DNA of 64,000 nt, from the NCBI RefSeq assembly GCF_023822025.1, contig NZ_CP082909.1, forward strand, positions 682,001-746,000, read 5' to 3'. The position numbers were made by a program, and so were the translations under genes. The notes below the pieces were generated by a model. That model was not told the DNA's origin. It ran no database searches and saw only the letters and a program-made list of their open reading frames with translations. How positions within the stretch are numbered: the stretch's first letter is position 1; the number at the start of each line of letters is the position of its first letter. This DNA is from Endozoicomonas sp. 4G. GTDB taxonomy: Bacteria > Pseudomonadota > Gammaproteobacteria > Pseudomonadales > Endozoicomonadaceae. This document shows, piece by piece, positions 40,898 to 49,262 of the stretch.

Positions 40898-42742
40898 CTA
40901 TTCTTTATCACCCTTCTTTCTTTTCTCGTTAGATAGCAGCTGGTCATACGCTTTTCTTTTGAGTTTCCTGGTTCTCTGGTCGGCAGGCAGGTGGATCTGT
41001 TTGTGTCTATTCAGACTGCCACTGTGGTCGGTGCTGTAGTTGCAGTGCTCATGGTCACACTGGTGCATCCTGACTCTCTGGTCGGCAGGCAGGTGGGTCT
41101 TTTTGTGATTTTTCAGATAGCTCGCAAAGATGCTTCTGTAGTTGCAGCCCTCATGGTCACACTGGTGCACCTTGGGTCTCTGGTCGGCAGGCAGGTGGGT
41201 CTCTTTGTGATTTTTCAGATGGCTCACCCAGTCGGCTCTGAAGTTGCAGCCCTCATGGTCGCACTGGTACTTCTTGACTCTCTGGTCGGCAGGCAGGTGG
41301 GTCTGTTTGTGACTATTCAGACTGCTCGCCCGGTCGGTTCTGTAGTTGCAGCCCTCGTAGTCACACTGGTAGTCTCTGGGCCTCTGGTCAACAGGCAAGT
41401 GGTTCAGTTTATGCTTGTTCAGATTGCCTTTATGGTTGGTGCGGAAGTCGCAGCCCTCATGGTCACAGTGGTGCACCTTGAGTTTCTTGCGTCTCTTGGG
41501 TCTCTGGTCGGCAGGCAGGTGGGTCTCTTTGTGATTTCTCAGATTGCCCGTCAGGTCGGTGCTGAAGTTGCAGCCCTCATGGTCACACCGATGCACTATA
41601 TGTCTCTGGTCGGCAGGCAGGTGGGTCTTTTTGTGCTTTTTCAGATTGCCCGTGTGGCCGGTGCTGTAGTTGCAGCCTTCATGGTCACACTGGTGCACCT
41701 TGGGTCTTTTGGGTCTCTGGTCGGCAGGCAGGTGGATCTGTTTGTGCTTTTTCAGATTGCTCGCTTGGTTGCTGCTGTAGTTGCAGCCCTCATGGTCACA
41801 GTGCAGCCTGGATCTCTGGTCGGCAGGCAGGTGGGTCTGTTTGTGCCTTTTCAGATGGCTTGTCTGTCGGGTGCTGTAGTTGCAGCCTTCATGGTCACAC
41901 TGGCGCATCCCGGGTTTCTGGTCGACAGGCAGGTGGGTCTGTTTGGGGGTTTTCGAGTGACTCATGTGGTCGGTGCTGTAAGTGAGTATTTCACTGTCTG
42001 AAACCGGCTCCTGCTTAATTTTTTTCAGTGCCAGAGCCGCACAATACTGACTGACTTCATTTGATACCGGAAAAGGAGTAAGTGTTGCGGCTACATACTG
42101 AACATCAGGTTCGGTATTGGTTTCGTCTTCGTTTGAACAGCTGTCGCTGTTTTCATCAGAGGTGCCGCTGTCTTCACTGCCACTGTCTTCGCTGTCGGCA
42201 CTATCATCAGTGGCTGCCCTAGGAGCCTGACCGAGAATAGCTGCCCTACTGCGGCGACAGCAAATTGGTCTAAAAATCCGCTTTTGTTCGTCAAATAGCT
42301 CGCTATTCTCCTCACAAAACCGAATTTTTATCCTCAATTTTCTGCCGTCCTCGCTACGGGCGCCATTCTCGGTCAGGCTCCTAGTTTCGACGTCAGGATC
42401 AGGAGAAAAACAATAGCGAGTGTCTGGCTTTAGGAGAATATCATCAGTGAAGCAAACTTGCGGCGTGTCACTGTCGTTTGCCTCGGATTCTTGCTTCAAC
42501 TCCCACCATTCAATCGCCTCGCTCTCTTCGCCCGGGGAGTGAAGGCCAATTTTCAGGTTATGGTCAGGTAGAAACCTTATCCGGGTTGGTTGGTCATTTT
42601 CTAGGCAGTCATTCCCTAAAAATAGTTGCTCTTGCGGTGTTTCAGTATGCCAACACTGGGTGTCACAGAATGGCAGGGCATTAGAGCAATGTACAGAAAA
42701 GGCCGTGACCAAGGTCAAAATCAATGTTTTTTTGGTTAGCAA
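40898..42742 (-). CDS. ZF28: 9-finger C2H2 protein carrying a MITE-like insert
   Basis: 614 residues. Signal peptide MLTKKTLILTL; the following segment (NALPFCDTQCWHTETPQEQ) is unique. Modules: ENDQPTRIRFLPDHNLKIGLHSPG, EAIEWWELKQES, CFTDDILLKPDTRYCFSP. At residues about 120-175 an element with terminal inverted repeats (42219-42384) is read through in frame. Then acidic tract, IKQEP, a remnant finger (YSTDHMSHSKT) and helices QTSHLKR, QASNLKK, HTGNLKK, LTGNLRN, HKGNLNK, RASSLNS, WVSHLKN, FASYLKN, HSGSLNR. A 24-bp spacer deletion changed the stop to TAG and left 75 bp to ZF27. TTG start. Confidence 0.91.
   Translation of the reverse strand: MLTKKTLILTLVTAFSVHCSNALPFCDTQCWHTETPQEQLFLGNDCLENDQPTRIRFLPDHNLKIGLHSPGEESEAIEWWELKQESEANDSDTPQVCFTDDILLKPDTRYCFSPDPDVETRSLTENGARSEDGRKLRIKIRFCEENSELFDEQKRIFRPICCRRSRAAILGQAPRAATDDSADSEDSGSEDSGTSDENSDSCSNEDETNTEPDVQYVAATLTPFPVSNEVSQYCAALALKKIKQEPVSDSEILTYSTDHMSHSKTPKQTHLPVDQKPGMRQCDHEGCNYSTRQTSHLKRHKQTHLPADQRSRLHCDHEGCNYSSNQASNLKKHKQIHLPADQRPKRPKVHQCDHEGCNYSTGHTGNLKKHKKTHLPADQRHIVHRCDHEGCNFSTDLTGNLRNHKETHLPADQRPKRRKKLKVHHCDHEGCDFRTNHKGNLNKHKLNHLPVDQRPRDYQCDYEGCNYRTDRASSLNSHKQTHLPADQRVKKYQCDHEGCNFRADWVSHLKNHKETHLPADQRPKVHQCDHEGCNYRSIFASYLKNHKKTHLPADQRVRMHQCDHEHCNYSTDHSGSLNRHKQIHLPADQRTRKLKRKAYDQLLSNEKRKKGDKE
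42219..42384. mobile_element. 166-bp MITE-like element with perfect 20-bp terminal inverted repeats
   Basis: The left end CTAGGAGCCTGACCGAGAAT (42219-42238) is the exact reverse complement of the right end (42365-42384). A TA dinucleotide lies just inside both outer ends, as expected for the TA target duplication of IS630/Tc1-mariner-related MITEs. The interior matches no other gene in the array and has no transposase. The paralogous site in neighbours reads GGCTGCCC..TAAGCCTTAGCTTCGACG, so the insertion or a later event also removed a few bases. The host frame stays open through the whole element, adding about 55 residues rich in Arg and Glu. Confidence 0.88.
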
Positions 42743-42841
42743 GGTCTGGCTTCCCGGTCGTTGAACTGTTTATTTTGAAATCAGGTTAGTCAAAATCCGG
42801 AGAGAGGTTGGAGTTTTCTTGGAGGTAGATTGAGAGGCGGA

Positions 42842-44545
42842 TCATTTTTTATTCCCCTTCCTTCTTTTCCTGTCAGATGGCGGCTGGTCATGCGCTTTTC
42901 TCTTGCGTCCCTTGAGTCTCCGGTCGGCAGGCAGATGGGTCTGTTGGTGTTTTTTCAGACTGCTTATGTGGTCGGATCTGTAGTTGCAGTCCTCATGGTC
43001 ACACTGGTGCACCTTGGGTCTCTGGTCGGCAGGCAGGTGGGTCTTTTTGTGTATTTTCAGACTGCCCCTGAGGTCGGTTCTGTAGTTGCAGCCCTCATGG
43101 TCACACTGGTGCAACCTGGGTCTCTGGTCGGCAGGCAGGTGGATCTGTTTGTGCACTTTCAGATGGCTCGCTCGGTCGGATCTGTAGTTGCAGCCCTTAT
43201 GGTCACACTGGTGTACCTTGATTCTCTGGTCGGCAGGCAGGTGAGTCTGTTTGTGTTTTTTCAGACTGCCCTTGATGTCGGTTCTGTAGTCGCAGCCCTT
43301 ATGGTTACACTGGTGCAACCTGGGTCTCTGGTCGGCAGGCAGGTGGGTCAGTTTGTGTTTTCTCAGACTGCCACTGTGGTCGGTGCTGTAGTTGCAGTCC
43401 TCATGGTCACACTGGTGCACCTTGGGTCTTTTGAGTCTCTGGCTGGCAGGCAGATGGGTCTGTTTGTGTACTTTCAGACTGCCCCTGATGTCGGTTCTGT
43501 AGTTGCAGCCATCATGGTCACACTGGTGCAACCTGGGTCTCTGGTCGGAAGGCAGATGGATCTTTTTGTGTTTTATCAGGCTGCACCTTTGGTCGGTGCT
43601 GTAGTGGCAGCCCTCATGGTTACACTGGTGAATCCTGGGTTTTTTGAGTCTCTGGTCGGCAGGCAGGTGGGTCTGTTTGTGCTTTTTCAAATGGTGTGTA
43701 TAGCTGGTGCTGTAGTTGCAGCCCTCATGGTCACACTGGTGCATCTTGGGTTTCTTGGGTCTCTTGTCGGCAGACAGGTGGATTTGTTTGTGCCTTTTCA
43801 GATTGACCACCTGGTTCGTGCTGTAGTCGCAGCCCTGATGATTACATTGGTGCACTCTGACTCTCTGGTCGGCAGGCAGGTGGGTCTGTTTGTGCCTTTT
43901 CAGATTGCCCGTCTGGTTCGTGCTGTAGTCGCAGCCCTTATGGTTACACTGGTGCAACTTGGGTCTCTGGTTGGCAGGCAGGTGAGTCTTTTTGTGCGTT
44001 TCCAGGTGGCTCGTCTGGTCGGTGTTGTAAGCAGAGTCTGCCGCTGTCACTTCTGCCTCTGACCCAGTGGGTATTTCACTGCCTGAAGTGGACTCCTGGC
44101 TAATCATTTTCAGTCTCAGAGTCGCACAATACTCACTGATTTCGTTTAATGCTCGAAAAGGATCAGGTGTCGTGTTTACACACTGAACATCCGTTTCGGT
44201 ATCAGCTTCGTCTTCTTCAGGACTGTTGTCGCTGTTTTCATCAGAGGCACCCTTGTGTTCACTGTCACTGTCTTCGCTGTAGGCACTATCATCAGAGGCT
44301 GTCCGACGGTAAGTCTTGGCTTCGATGCCAGAATCAGGAAAAAAGCCATAGCGGGGGGCTGGTTTTAAGAGGATGTCATCATCAAAGCAAACCCGTGGCA
44401 TGTCGAATTGGTACCATTCAATAACCGCCTTGCCGACAGTCAGAGTGAAGAGCAAAGGCAACCTGTTTTCCTGAGCGTGGCCTGTGGAGCAATGCACAGA
44501 AAAAGCAACGGCCAGAGTCAAAATCAATGGTTTTTTCAATAGCAA
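42842..44545 (-). CDS. ZF29: secreted 10-finger C2H2 protein
   Basis: 567 residues. Signal peptide cut near TGHA/QEN; LLFTLTVGKAVIEWYQFDMPR; CFDDDILLKPAPRYGFFP; acidic tract; CVNTTPDPFRALNEISEYC block; remnant finger (YNTDQTSHLETH). Helices: QTGNLKR, QVVNLKR, YTHHLKK, QRCSLIK, IRGSLKV, HSGSLRK, IKGSLKK, RASHLKV, LRGSLKI, HISSLKK. Fingers 5, 7 and 9 are close relatives that alternate with others, consistent with duplication of a two-finger unit. Tail KRKAHDQPPSDR, KRRKGNKK. It begins the EWYHFD-type block that continues to the right edge. TTG start. Confidence 0.92.
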   Translation of the reverse strand: MLLKKPLILTLAVAFSVHCSTGHAQENRLPLLFTLTVGKAVIEWYQFDMPRVCFDDDILLKPAPRYGFFPDSGIEAKTYRRTASDDSAYSEDSDSEHKGASDENSDNSPEEDEADTETDVQCVNTTPDPFRALNEISEYCATLRLKMISQESTSGSEIPTGSEAEVTAADSAYNTDQTSHLETHKKTHLPANQRPKLHQCNHKGCDYSTNQTGNLKRHKQTHLPADQRVRVHQCNHQGCDYSTNQVVNLKRHKQIHLSADKRPKKPKMHQCDHEGCNYSTSYTHHLKKHKQTHLPADQRLKKPRIHQCNHEGCHYSTDQRCSLIKHKKIHLPSDQRPRLHQCDHDGCNYRTDIRGSLKVHKQTHLPASQRLKRPKVHQCDHEDCNYSTDHSGSLRKHKLTHLPADQRPRLHQCNHKGCDYRTDIKGSLKKHKQTHLPADQRIKVHQCDHKGCNYRSDRASHLKVHKQIHLPADQRPRLHQCDHEGCNYRTDLRGSLKIHKKTHLPADQRPKVHQCDHEDCNYRSDHISSLKKHQQTHLPADRRLKGRKRKAHDQPPSDRKRRKGNKK

Positions 44546-44644
44546 GGATTGGCTTCCCAGTCGTTGAACTGTTTATTGAAAATTCAGGTTAGTCAAAATC
44601 TGGAGAGAGGTCGGAGGTTTCTTTGTGGCGGGTTGGGAGATGGA

Positions 44645-46018
44645 TTATTCTTTGTCAGCCTTCTTTCTTTTGTTGTTAGATGGCGGCTGGTTATATGCTT
44701 TTCTTTTAGTTCTCTTGGGTCTCTGGTTGGCAGGCAGGTGGGTCTGTTTGTGCCTTTTCAGAATGCTACTGTGGTCGGTGCTGTAGTTGCAGCCTTCATG
44801 GTCACACTGGTGCACCTTGGCTCTCTGGTTAGCAGGCAGGTGGGTCTGTTTGTGCCTTTTCAGAATGCCATTGTGGTAGGTGCTGTAGTTGCAGCCTTCA
44901 TGGTCACACTGGTGCACCTTGGCTCTCTGGTTAGCAGGCAGGTGGATCTGTTTGTGCGTTTTCAGATTGCCCACATGGTCGGTGCTGTAATCGCAGCCCT
45001 CATAGTCACACTGATGCAGCTTGGATCTCTGGTGGGCAGGCAGGTGGGTCTGTTTGTGCGTTTTCAGACCGCTCGGATAGTCGGTGCTGTAATTGCAGTC
45101 CTCATGGTCACACTGATGCAACTTGGGTCTCTGGTCGGCAGGCAGGTGGGTCTGTTTGTGCCTTTTCAGATCAGCCGCCCGGTCGGTGCTGTAGTTGCAG
45201 CCTTCATGGTCACACGGATGCAGCTTGGGTCTCTGGTCGGCAGGCAGGTGGGTCTGTTTGTGTCTTTTCAGATCAGCCGCCCGGTCGGTGCTGTAATTGC
45301 AGCCTTCATGGTTACACTGGTGCACCTTGAGTCTCTGGTCGGCAGGCAGGTGGATCTGTTTGTGTTTTTTCAGATCGCTCGCCCATTTGCTGCTGTGATT
45401 GCAGCCCTCATGGTCACACTGGTGCATCTTGGGTGTCTGGTCGGCAGGCAGGTGGCTCGCCGGGTCGGTGCTGTAAGCAGTTGAGATGATTTTCAGGTTG
45501 TTAGCAAAGTCTGCAACTGTCACTTCTGCCTCTGACCCAGTGGCTATTTCAGTGTCTGAAGAGGACTCCTGACTAATCATTTGCAGTCTCAGAGTCGCAC
45601 AATACTCACTGATTTCGTTTAATGCTCGAAAAGGATCAGGTGTTGTGTTTACACACTGAATGTTTACACAAAGGACATCCGTTTCGGTATCAGTTTCGTC
45701 TTCTTCAGAACAGTTGTCGCTGTTGTCATCAGAGGTGTCGCCGTCTTCGGGCTCAGACCCCTCATCGGAGGCTGCCCGGCTGCAAGCCTTGGCTTCGATG
45801 CCAGAATCAGGAGAAAAGCCATAGCGGGGGGCTGGTTTTAAGAGGGTGTCATCACCGAAGCAAACCCGTGGTGTATCGAAGTGGTGCCATTCAATAAGCG
45901 CCTTGCCGACAGCCAGAGGGAAGAGCAAAGGCATGCTCTTTTCCTGAGCGTGGCCATTAGAACAGTGCACAGAAAAAGTAACGGCCCAGGTCAAAATCAA
46001 TGGTTTTTTCAATAGCAA
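44645..46018 (-). CDS. ZF30: secreted 7-finger C2H2 protein
   Basis: 457 residues. Signal peptide MLLKKPLILTWAV, cut near NGHA/QEK; EWHHFDTPRVCFGDDTLLKPAPRYGFSP; the acidic tract is followed by a small local duplication (DVLCVNIQCVNTT). Helices: WASDLKK, RAADLKR, RAADLKR, YPSGLKT, HVGNLKT, HNGILKR, HSSILKR. Fingers 2-3 and 6-7 are adjacent near-copies; 6 and 7 have Ile at helix position 3. Tail KRKAYNQPPSNN, KRKKADKE. The spacer and 3' coding end match those of ZF31, so the boundary region was duplicated. TTG start. Confidence 0.92.
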   Translation of the reverse strand: MLLKKPLILTWAVTFSVHCSNGHAQEKSMPLLFPLAVGKALIEWHHFDTPRVCFGDDTLLKPAPRYGFSPDSGIEAKACSRAASDEGSEPEDGDTSDDNSDNCSEEDETDTETDVLCVNIQCVNTTPDPFRALNEISEYCATLRLQMISQESSSDTEIATGSEAEVTVADFANNLKIISTAYSTDPASHLPADQTPKMHQCDHEGCNHSSKWASDLKKHKQIHLPADQRLKVHQCNHEGCNYSTDRAADLKRHKQTHLPADQRPKLHPCDHEGCNYSTDRAADLKRHKQTHLPADQRPKLHQCDHEDCNYSTDYPSGLKTHKQTHLPAHQRSKLHQCDYEGCDYSTDHVGNLKTHKQIHLPANQRAKVHQCDHEGCNYSTYHNGILKRHKQTHLPANQRAKVHQCDHEGCNYSTDHSSILKRHKQTHLPANQRPKRTKRKAYNQPPSNNKRKKADKE

Positions 46019-46117
46019 GGATTGGCTTCCCAGTCGTTGAACTGTTTATTGAAAATTCAGGTTAGTCAAAATCTGGAGAGAGGTCGGAGGTTTCTTTGTG
46101 GCGGGTTGGGAGATGGA

Positions 46118-47761
46118 TTATTCTTTGTCAGCCTTCTTTCTTTTGTTGTTAGATGGCGGCTGGTTATATGCTTTTCTTTTAGGTCTCTTGGGTCTCTGGT
46201 TGGCAGGCAGGTGGGTCTGCTTATGCTTTTTCAGATTGCCCCTGTGGTCGGTTCTGTAGTCACAGCCCTCATGGTCACACTGGTTCACCTTGGGTCTTAT
46301 GGGTCTCTGGTCGGCAGGCAGGTGGGTTTGTTTGTGCGCTTTCAGATGGCTCACCTGATCGCTGCTGTAGTCACAGCCCTCATGGTCACACCGATGCACC
46401 TTGAGTCTCCGCTTGGCAGGCAGGTGCTTCCGTCTGTGTATTGTCAGACTGCCCCTTTTGTCGCTGCTGTAGTTGCAGCCCTCATGGTCACACCGGTGCA
46501 CCTTGAGTCTCCGCTCAGCAGGCAGGTGGGTCTGTTTGTGCGTTTTCAGATGGTCCGATCGGTCGGTGCTGTAGTTGCAGCCCTCATGGTCACACTTGTG
46601 CACCTTGGGTCTCTGGTCGGCAGGCAGGTGGGTCTGCTTATGCTTTTTCAGATTGCCCCTGCGGTCGGTTCTGTAGTCACAGCCCTCATGGTCACACTGG
46701 TGCACCTTGGGTTTTATGATTCTCTGGTCGGCAGGCAGGTGGGTTTGTTTGTGCGCTTTCAGGTGGCCCACCTCATCGCTGCCGTAGTCACAGCCCTCAT
46801 GGTCACACCGGTGCACCTTGAGTCTCCGCTCAGCAGGCAGGTGTGTCTTTTTGTGGCTTTTCAGACTGCCACTGTTGTCGGTGCTGTAATTGCAGCCCTC
46901 ATGGTCACACTGGTGCACCCTGGGTCTCTGGTCGGCAGGCAGGTGGGTCTGTTTGTGTGTTTTCAGACTGTTTGCCACGTCGGTGCTGTAGTTGCAGCCC
47001 TCATGATCACACTTGTGCTCCTTGGGTCTCTGGTCGGCAGGCAGGTGGGTCTGCTTATGCATTTTCAGATTGCCCCTGTAGTCGGTTCTGTAGTCACAGC
47101 CCTCATGGTCACACTTGTGCAACTTAGGTCTCTGGTCGGCAGGCAGGTGGATCTGTTTGTGCCTTTTCAGATTGCCCGCCTGATTGCTGCTGTAGTTGCA
47201 GCCCTCATGGTCACACTGGTATACCCTGGTTCTCTGATCGGCAGGCAGGTGAATCGCCTCTGACCCAGTGGCTATTTCGCTGTTTGCAATGGAGTCCTGA
47301 TTAATCATTTTTACTCTTAGAGTCGCACAATACTCACTGATTTCGTGTAATGCTCGAAAAGCATCAGGTGTCGTGTTTACACACTGAACATCCGTTTCGG
47401 TATCAGTTTCATCTTTTTCGGAACGGTTGTCGCTTTCATCACAGGTGCTGCTGTCTTCGGTGCCACTGTCTTCGCTGTAGGCACTATCATCGGAGGCTGC
47501 CCGGCGGTAAGCCTTAGCTTCGACACCAGAATCAGGAGAGACGCTAGTGGCAGGAAAAAAGCCATAGCGGGGGACTGGTTTTAAGATGATGTCATCATCG
47601 AAGCAAAACTGTGGCATGTCGAAGTGGTGCCATTCAATAAGCGCCTTGCCGACAGCCAGAGGGAAGAGCAAAGGCATGCTTTTTTCCTGAGCGTGGCCAT
47701 TAGAACAGTGCACAGAAAAAGTAACGGCCAAGGTCAAAATCAATGGTTTTTTAGATAGCAA
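46118..47761 (-). CDS. ZF31: secreted 10-finger C2H2 protein
   Basis: 547 residues. Signal peptide cut near NGHA/QEK; EWHHFDMPQFCFDDDIILKPVPRYGFFPATSVSPDSG; acidic tract; the block ends MINQDSIANSEIATGSEAIHLPADQR, with no remnant finger. Helices: QAGNLKR, YRGNLKM, VANSLKT, NSGSLKS, EVGHLKA, RRGNLKK, RSDHLKT, KRGSLTI, QVSHLKA, HRGNLKK. Several linkers read LPAERRLKVHR or LPAKRRLKVHR, a more basic variant also found in ZF32, ZF34 and ZF39. Tail KRKAYNQPPSNN, KRKKADKE. TTG start. Confidence 0.92.
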   Translation of the reverse strand: MLSKKPLILTLAVTFSVHCSNGHAQEKSMPLLFPLAVGKALIEWHHFDMPQFCFDDDIILKPVPRYGFFPATSVSPDSGVEAKAYRRAASDDSAYSEDSGTEDSSTCDESDNRSEKDETDTETDVQCVNTTPDAFRALHEISEYCATLRVKMINQDSIANSEIATGSEAIHLPADQRTRVYQCDHEGCNYSSNQAGNLKRHKQIHLPADQRPKLHKCDHEGCDYRTDYRGNLKMHKQTHLPADQRPKEHKCDHEGCNYSTDVANSLKTHKQTHLPADQRPRVHQCDHEGCNYSTDNSGSLKSHKKTHLPAERRLKVHRCDHEGCDYGSDEVGHLKAHKQTHLPADQRIIKPKVHQCDHEGCDYRTDRRGNLKKHKQTHLPADQRPKVHKCDHEGCNYSTDRSDHLKTHKQTHLPAERRLKVHRCDHEGCNYSSDKRGSLTIHRRKHLPAKRRLKVHRCDHEGCDYSSDQVSHLKAHKQTHLPADQRPIRPKVNQCDHEGCDYRTDHRGNLKKHKQTHLPANQRPKRPKRKAYNQPPSNNKRKKADKE

Positions 47762-48660
47762 GGCCTGAGTTCCCAGTCGTTGAACTGTTTATTTTGAAAT
47801 CAGGTTAGTCAAAATCTGGAGAGAGGTCGCAGGTTACTTTGGTGCGGCTTGGGAGTCAGATCATTTTTGATCACCCTTCTTTCTTTTCTTGTTAGATGGC
47901 GGCTGGTCATCCGCTTTCCTTTTGGGTCTCTGGGCGGCAGGCAGGTGGGTCTGAATGTGCCTTTTCAGATTGCCCCTATGGTTGGTGCTGAAGTCGCAGC
48001 CCTCATTGTCACAATGGTATGCCCTGAGTCTCTGGTCGGCAGGCAGGTGGGTTTGTTTGTGCGCTTTCAGATGGTCCGCTCGGTTGGTGCTGTAGTTGCA
48101 GCCCTCATGGTCACACTTGTGCAACTTGGGTCTCTGGTCGGCAGGCAGGTGGGTCTGCTTATGCTTTTTCAGATTGCCCCTGTGGTCGGTTCTGTAGTCA
48201 CAGCCCTCATGGTCACACTGGTTCACCTTGGGTCTTATGGGTTTCTGGTCGGCAGGCAGGTGGGTCTGTTTGTGTGCTTTCAGACTGTTTGCCACGTCGG
48301 TGCTGTAGTTGCAGCCCTCATGGTCACAACGGTGCATCTTGAGTCTCCGCTCAGCAGGCAGGTGTGTCTTTTTGTGCTTTTTCAGACTGCCCTTGTGGTC
48401 GGTGCTGTAATTGCAGCCCTCATGGTCACACTGGTGCACCCTGAGTCTCTGGTCGGCAGGCAGGTGGGTCTGTTTGTGTGTTTTCAGACTGTTTGCCACG
48501 TCGGTGCTGTAGTTGCAGCCCTTATGGTCACACTTGTGCACCTTGAGTCTCCGCTCGGCAGGCAGGTGTTTCTGTTTGTGTCTTTTCAGACTGTCTCTGC
48601 GGTCGGTTCTGTACTTGCAGCCCTCATGGTCACACTGGTGCACCTTGGGTCTCTGGTCGG
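47762..48660. repeat. ~0.9-kb duplicated block, copy A (copy B 50592-51490)
   Basis: The two copies match at an offset of 2830 bp with only a handful of differences visible (for example GCGCTTTCAG versus GCACTTTCAG, and one base in GACTGTCTCTGC versus GACTGCCTCTGC). The block covers the spacer, tail and all seven fingers of ZF32, which reappear as the last seven fingers of ZF34. Confidence 0.88.
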
Positions 48661-49165
48661 CAGGCAGGTGAATTGTTTCTGACCCAGTAGGTATGTCACT
48701 GTCAGAAGTGGACTCCTGATTAATCATTCTCAGTCTCAGAGTCGCACAGTACTCACTGAATTCGTTTAATGCTTGAAAAGGATCAGGTGTCGTGTTTACA
48801 CACTGAACATCCGTTTCGGTATCAGTTTTGTCTTCTTCCGGGCTGTTGTTGCTGTTTTCATCAGAGGCACCCTTGTCTTCGCTGTCACTGTCTTCGCTGT
48901 AGGCACTATCATCAGAGGCTTCCCGACGGTAAGTCCTGGCTTCGACGCCAGAGTCCGGAGAAAAGCCATAGCGAGTGTCTGGCTTTAAAAGGAGCTCATC
49001 ATCGAAGCAAACCCGTGGCATGTCGAAGTGGTACCATTCAATAAGCGCCTTGCCGATAGTCAGAGTGAAGAGCAAAGGCAACCTGTTTTCCTGAGCGTGG
49101 CCTTTGGAGCAATGCACAGAAAAAGCAACGGCCAGAGTCAAAATCAATGGTTTTTTCAATAGCAA
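47861..49165 (-). CDS. ZF32: secreted 7-finger C2H2 protein
   Basis: 434 residues. Signal peptide cut near KGHA/QEN; LIEWYHFDMPRVCFDDELLLKPDTRYGFSP; acidic tract with SEDSDSEDKG; block ends INQESTSDSDIPTGSETIHLPADQR. Helices: RRDSLKR, VANSLKT, HKGSLKK, VANSLKA, HRGNLKK, RADHLKA, HRGNLKR. All seven recur, nearly unchanged, as fingers 7-13 of ZF34, and VANSLKx is used twice. The last finger has CDNEGC and His-Ile-Gln-Thr-His. Tail KRKADDQPPSN, KKRKKGDQK. TTG start. Confidence 0.92.
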   Translation of the reverse strand: MLLKKPLILTLAVAFSVHCSKGHAQENRLPLLFTLTIGKALIEWYHFDMPRVCFDDELLLKPDTRYGFSPDSGVEARTYRREASDDSAYSEDSDSEDKGASDENSNNSPEEDKTDTETDVQCVNTTPDPFQALNEFSEYCATLRLRMINQESTSDSDIPTGSETIHLPADQRPKVHQCDHEGCKYRTDRRDSLKRHKQKHLPAERRLKVHKCDHKGCNYSTDVANSLKTHKQTHLPADQRLRVHQCDHEGCNYSTDHKGSLKKHKKTHLPAERRLKMHRCDHEGCNYSTDVANSLKAHKQTHLPADQKPIRPKVNQCDHEGCDYRTDHRGNLKKHKQTHLPADQRPKLHKCDHEGCNYSTNRADHLKAHKQTHLPADQRLRAYHCDNEGCDFSTNHRGNLKRHIQTHLPAAQRPKRKADDQPPSNKKRKKGDQK

Positions 49166-49262
49166 GGATTGGCTTCCAGTCGTTGAGCTGTTTATTGGGA
49201 ATACAGGTTAGACAAAATATGGAAAGAGATCGGAGGTTTTTTTGAGGCGAGTTGGGAGATGA

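Noticed and set aside
46118-47761. Lipoprotein signal (lipobox) at the Cys of SVHCSNG
   Set aside because: The residues before Cys (S-V-H) do not fit L-[AS]-[GA]-C, and a better signal peptidase I site (GHA/QE) follows a few residues later; the Cys is also changed in some members.
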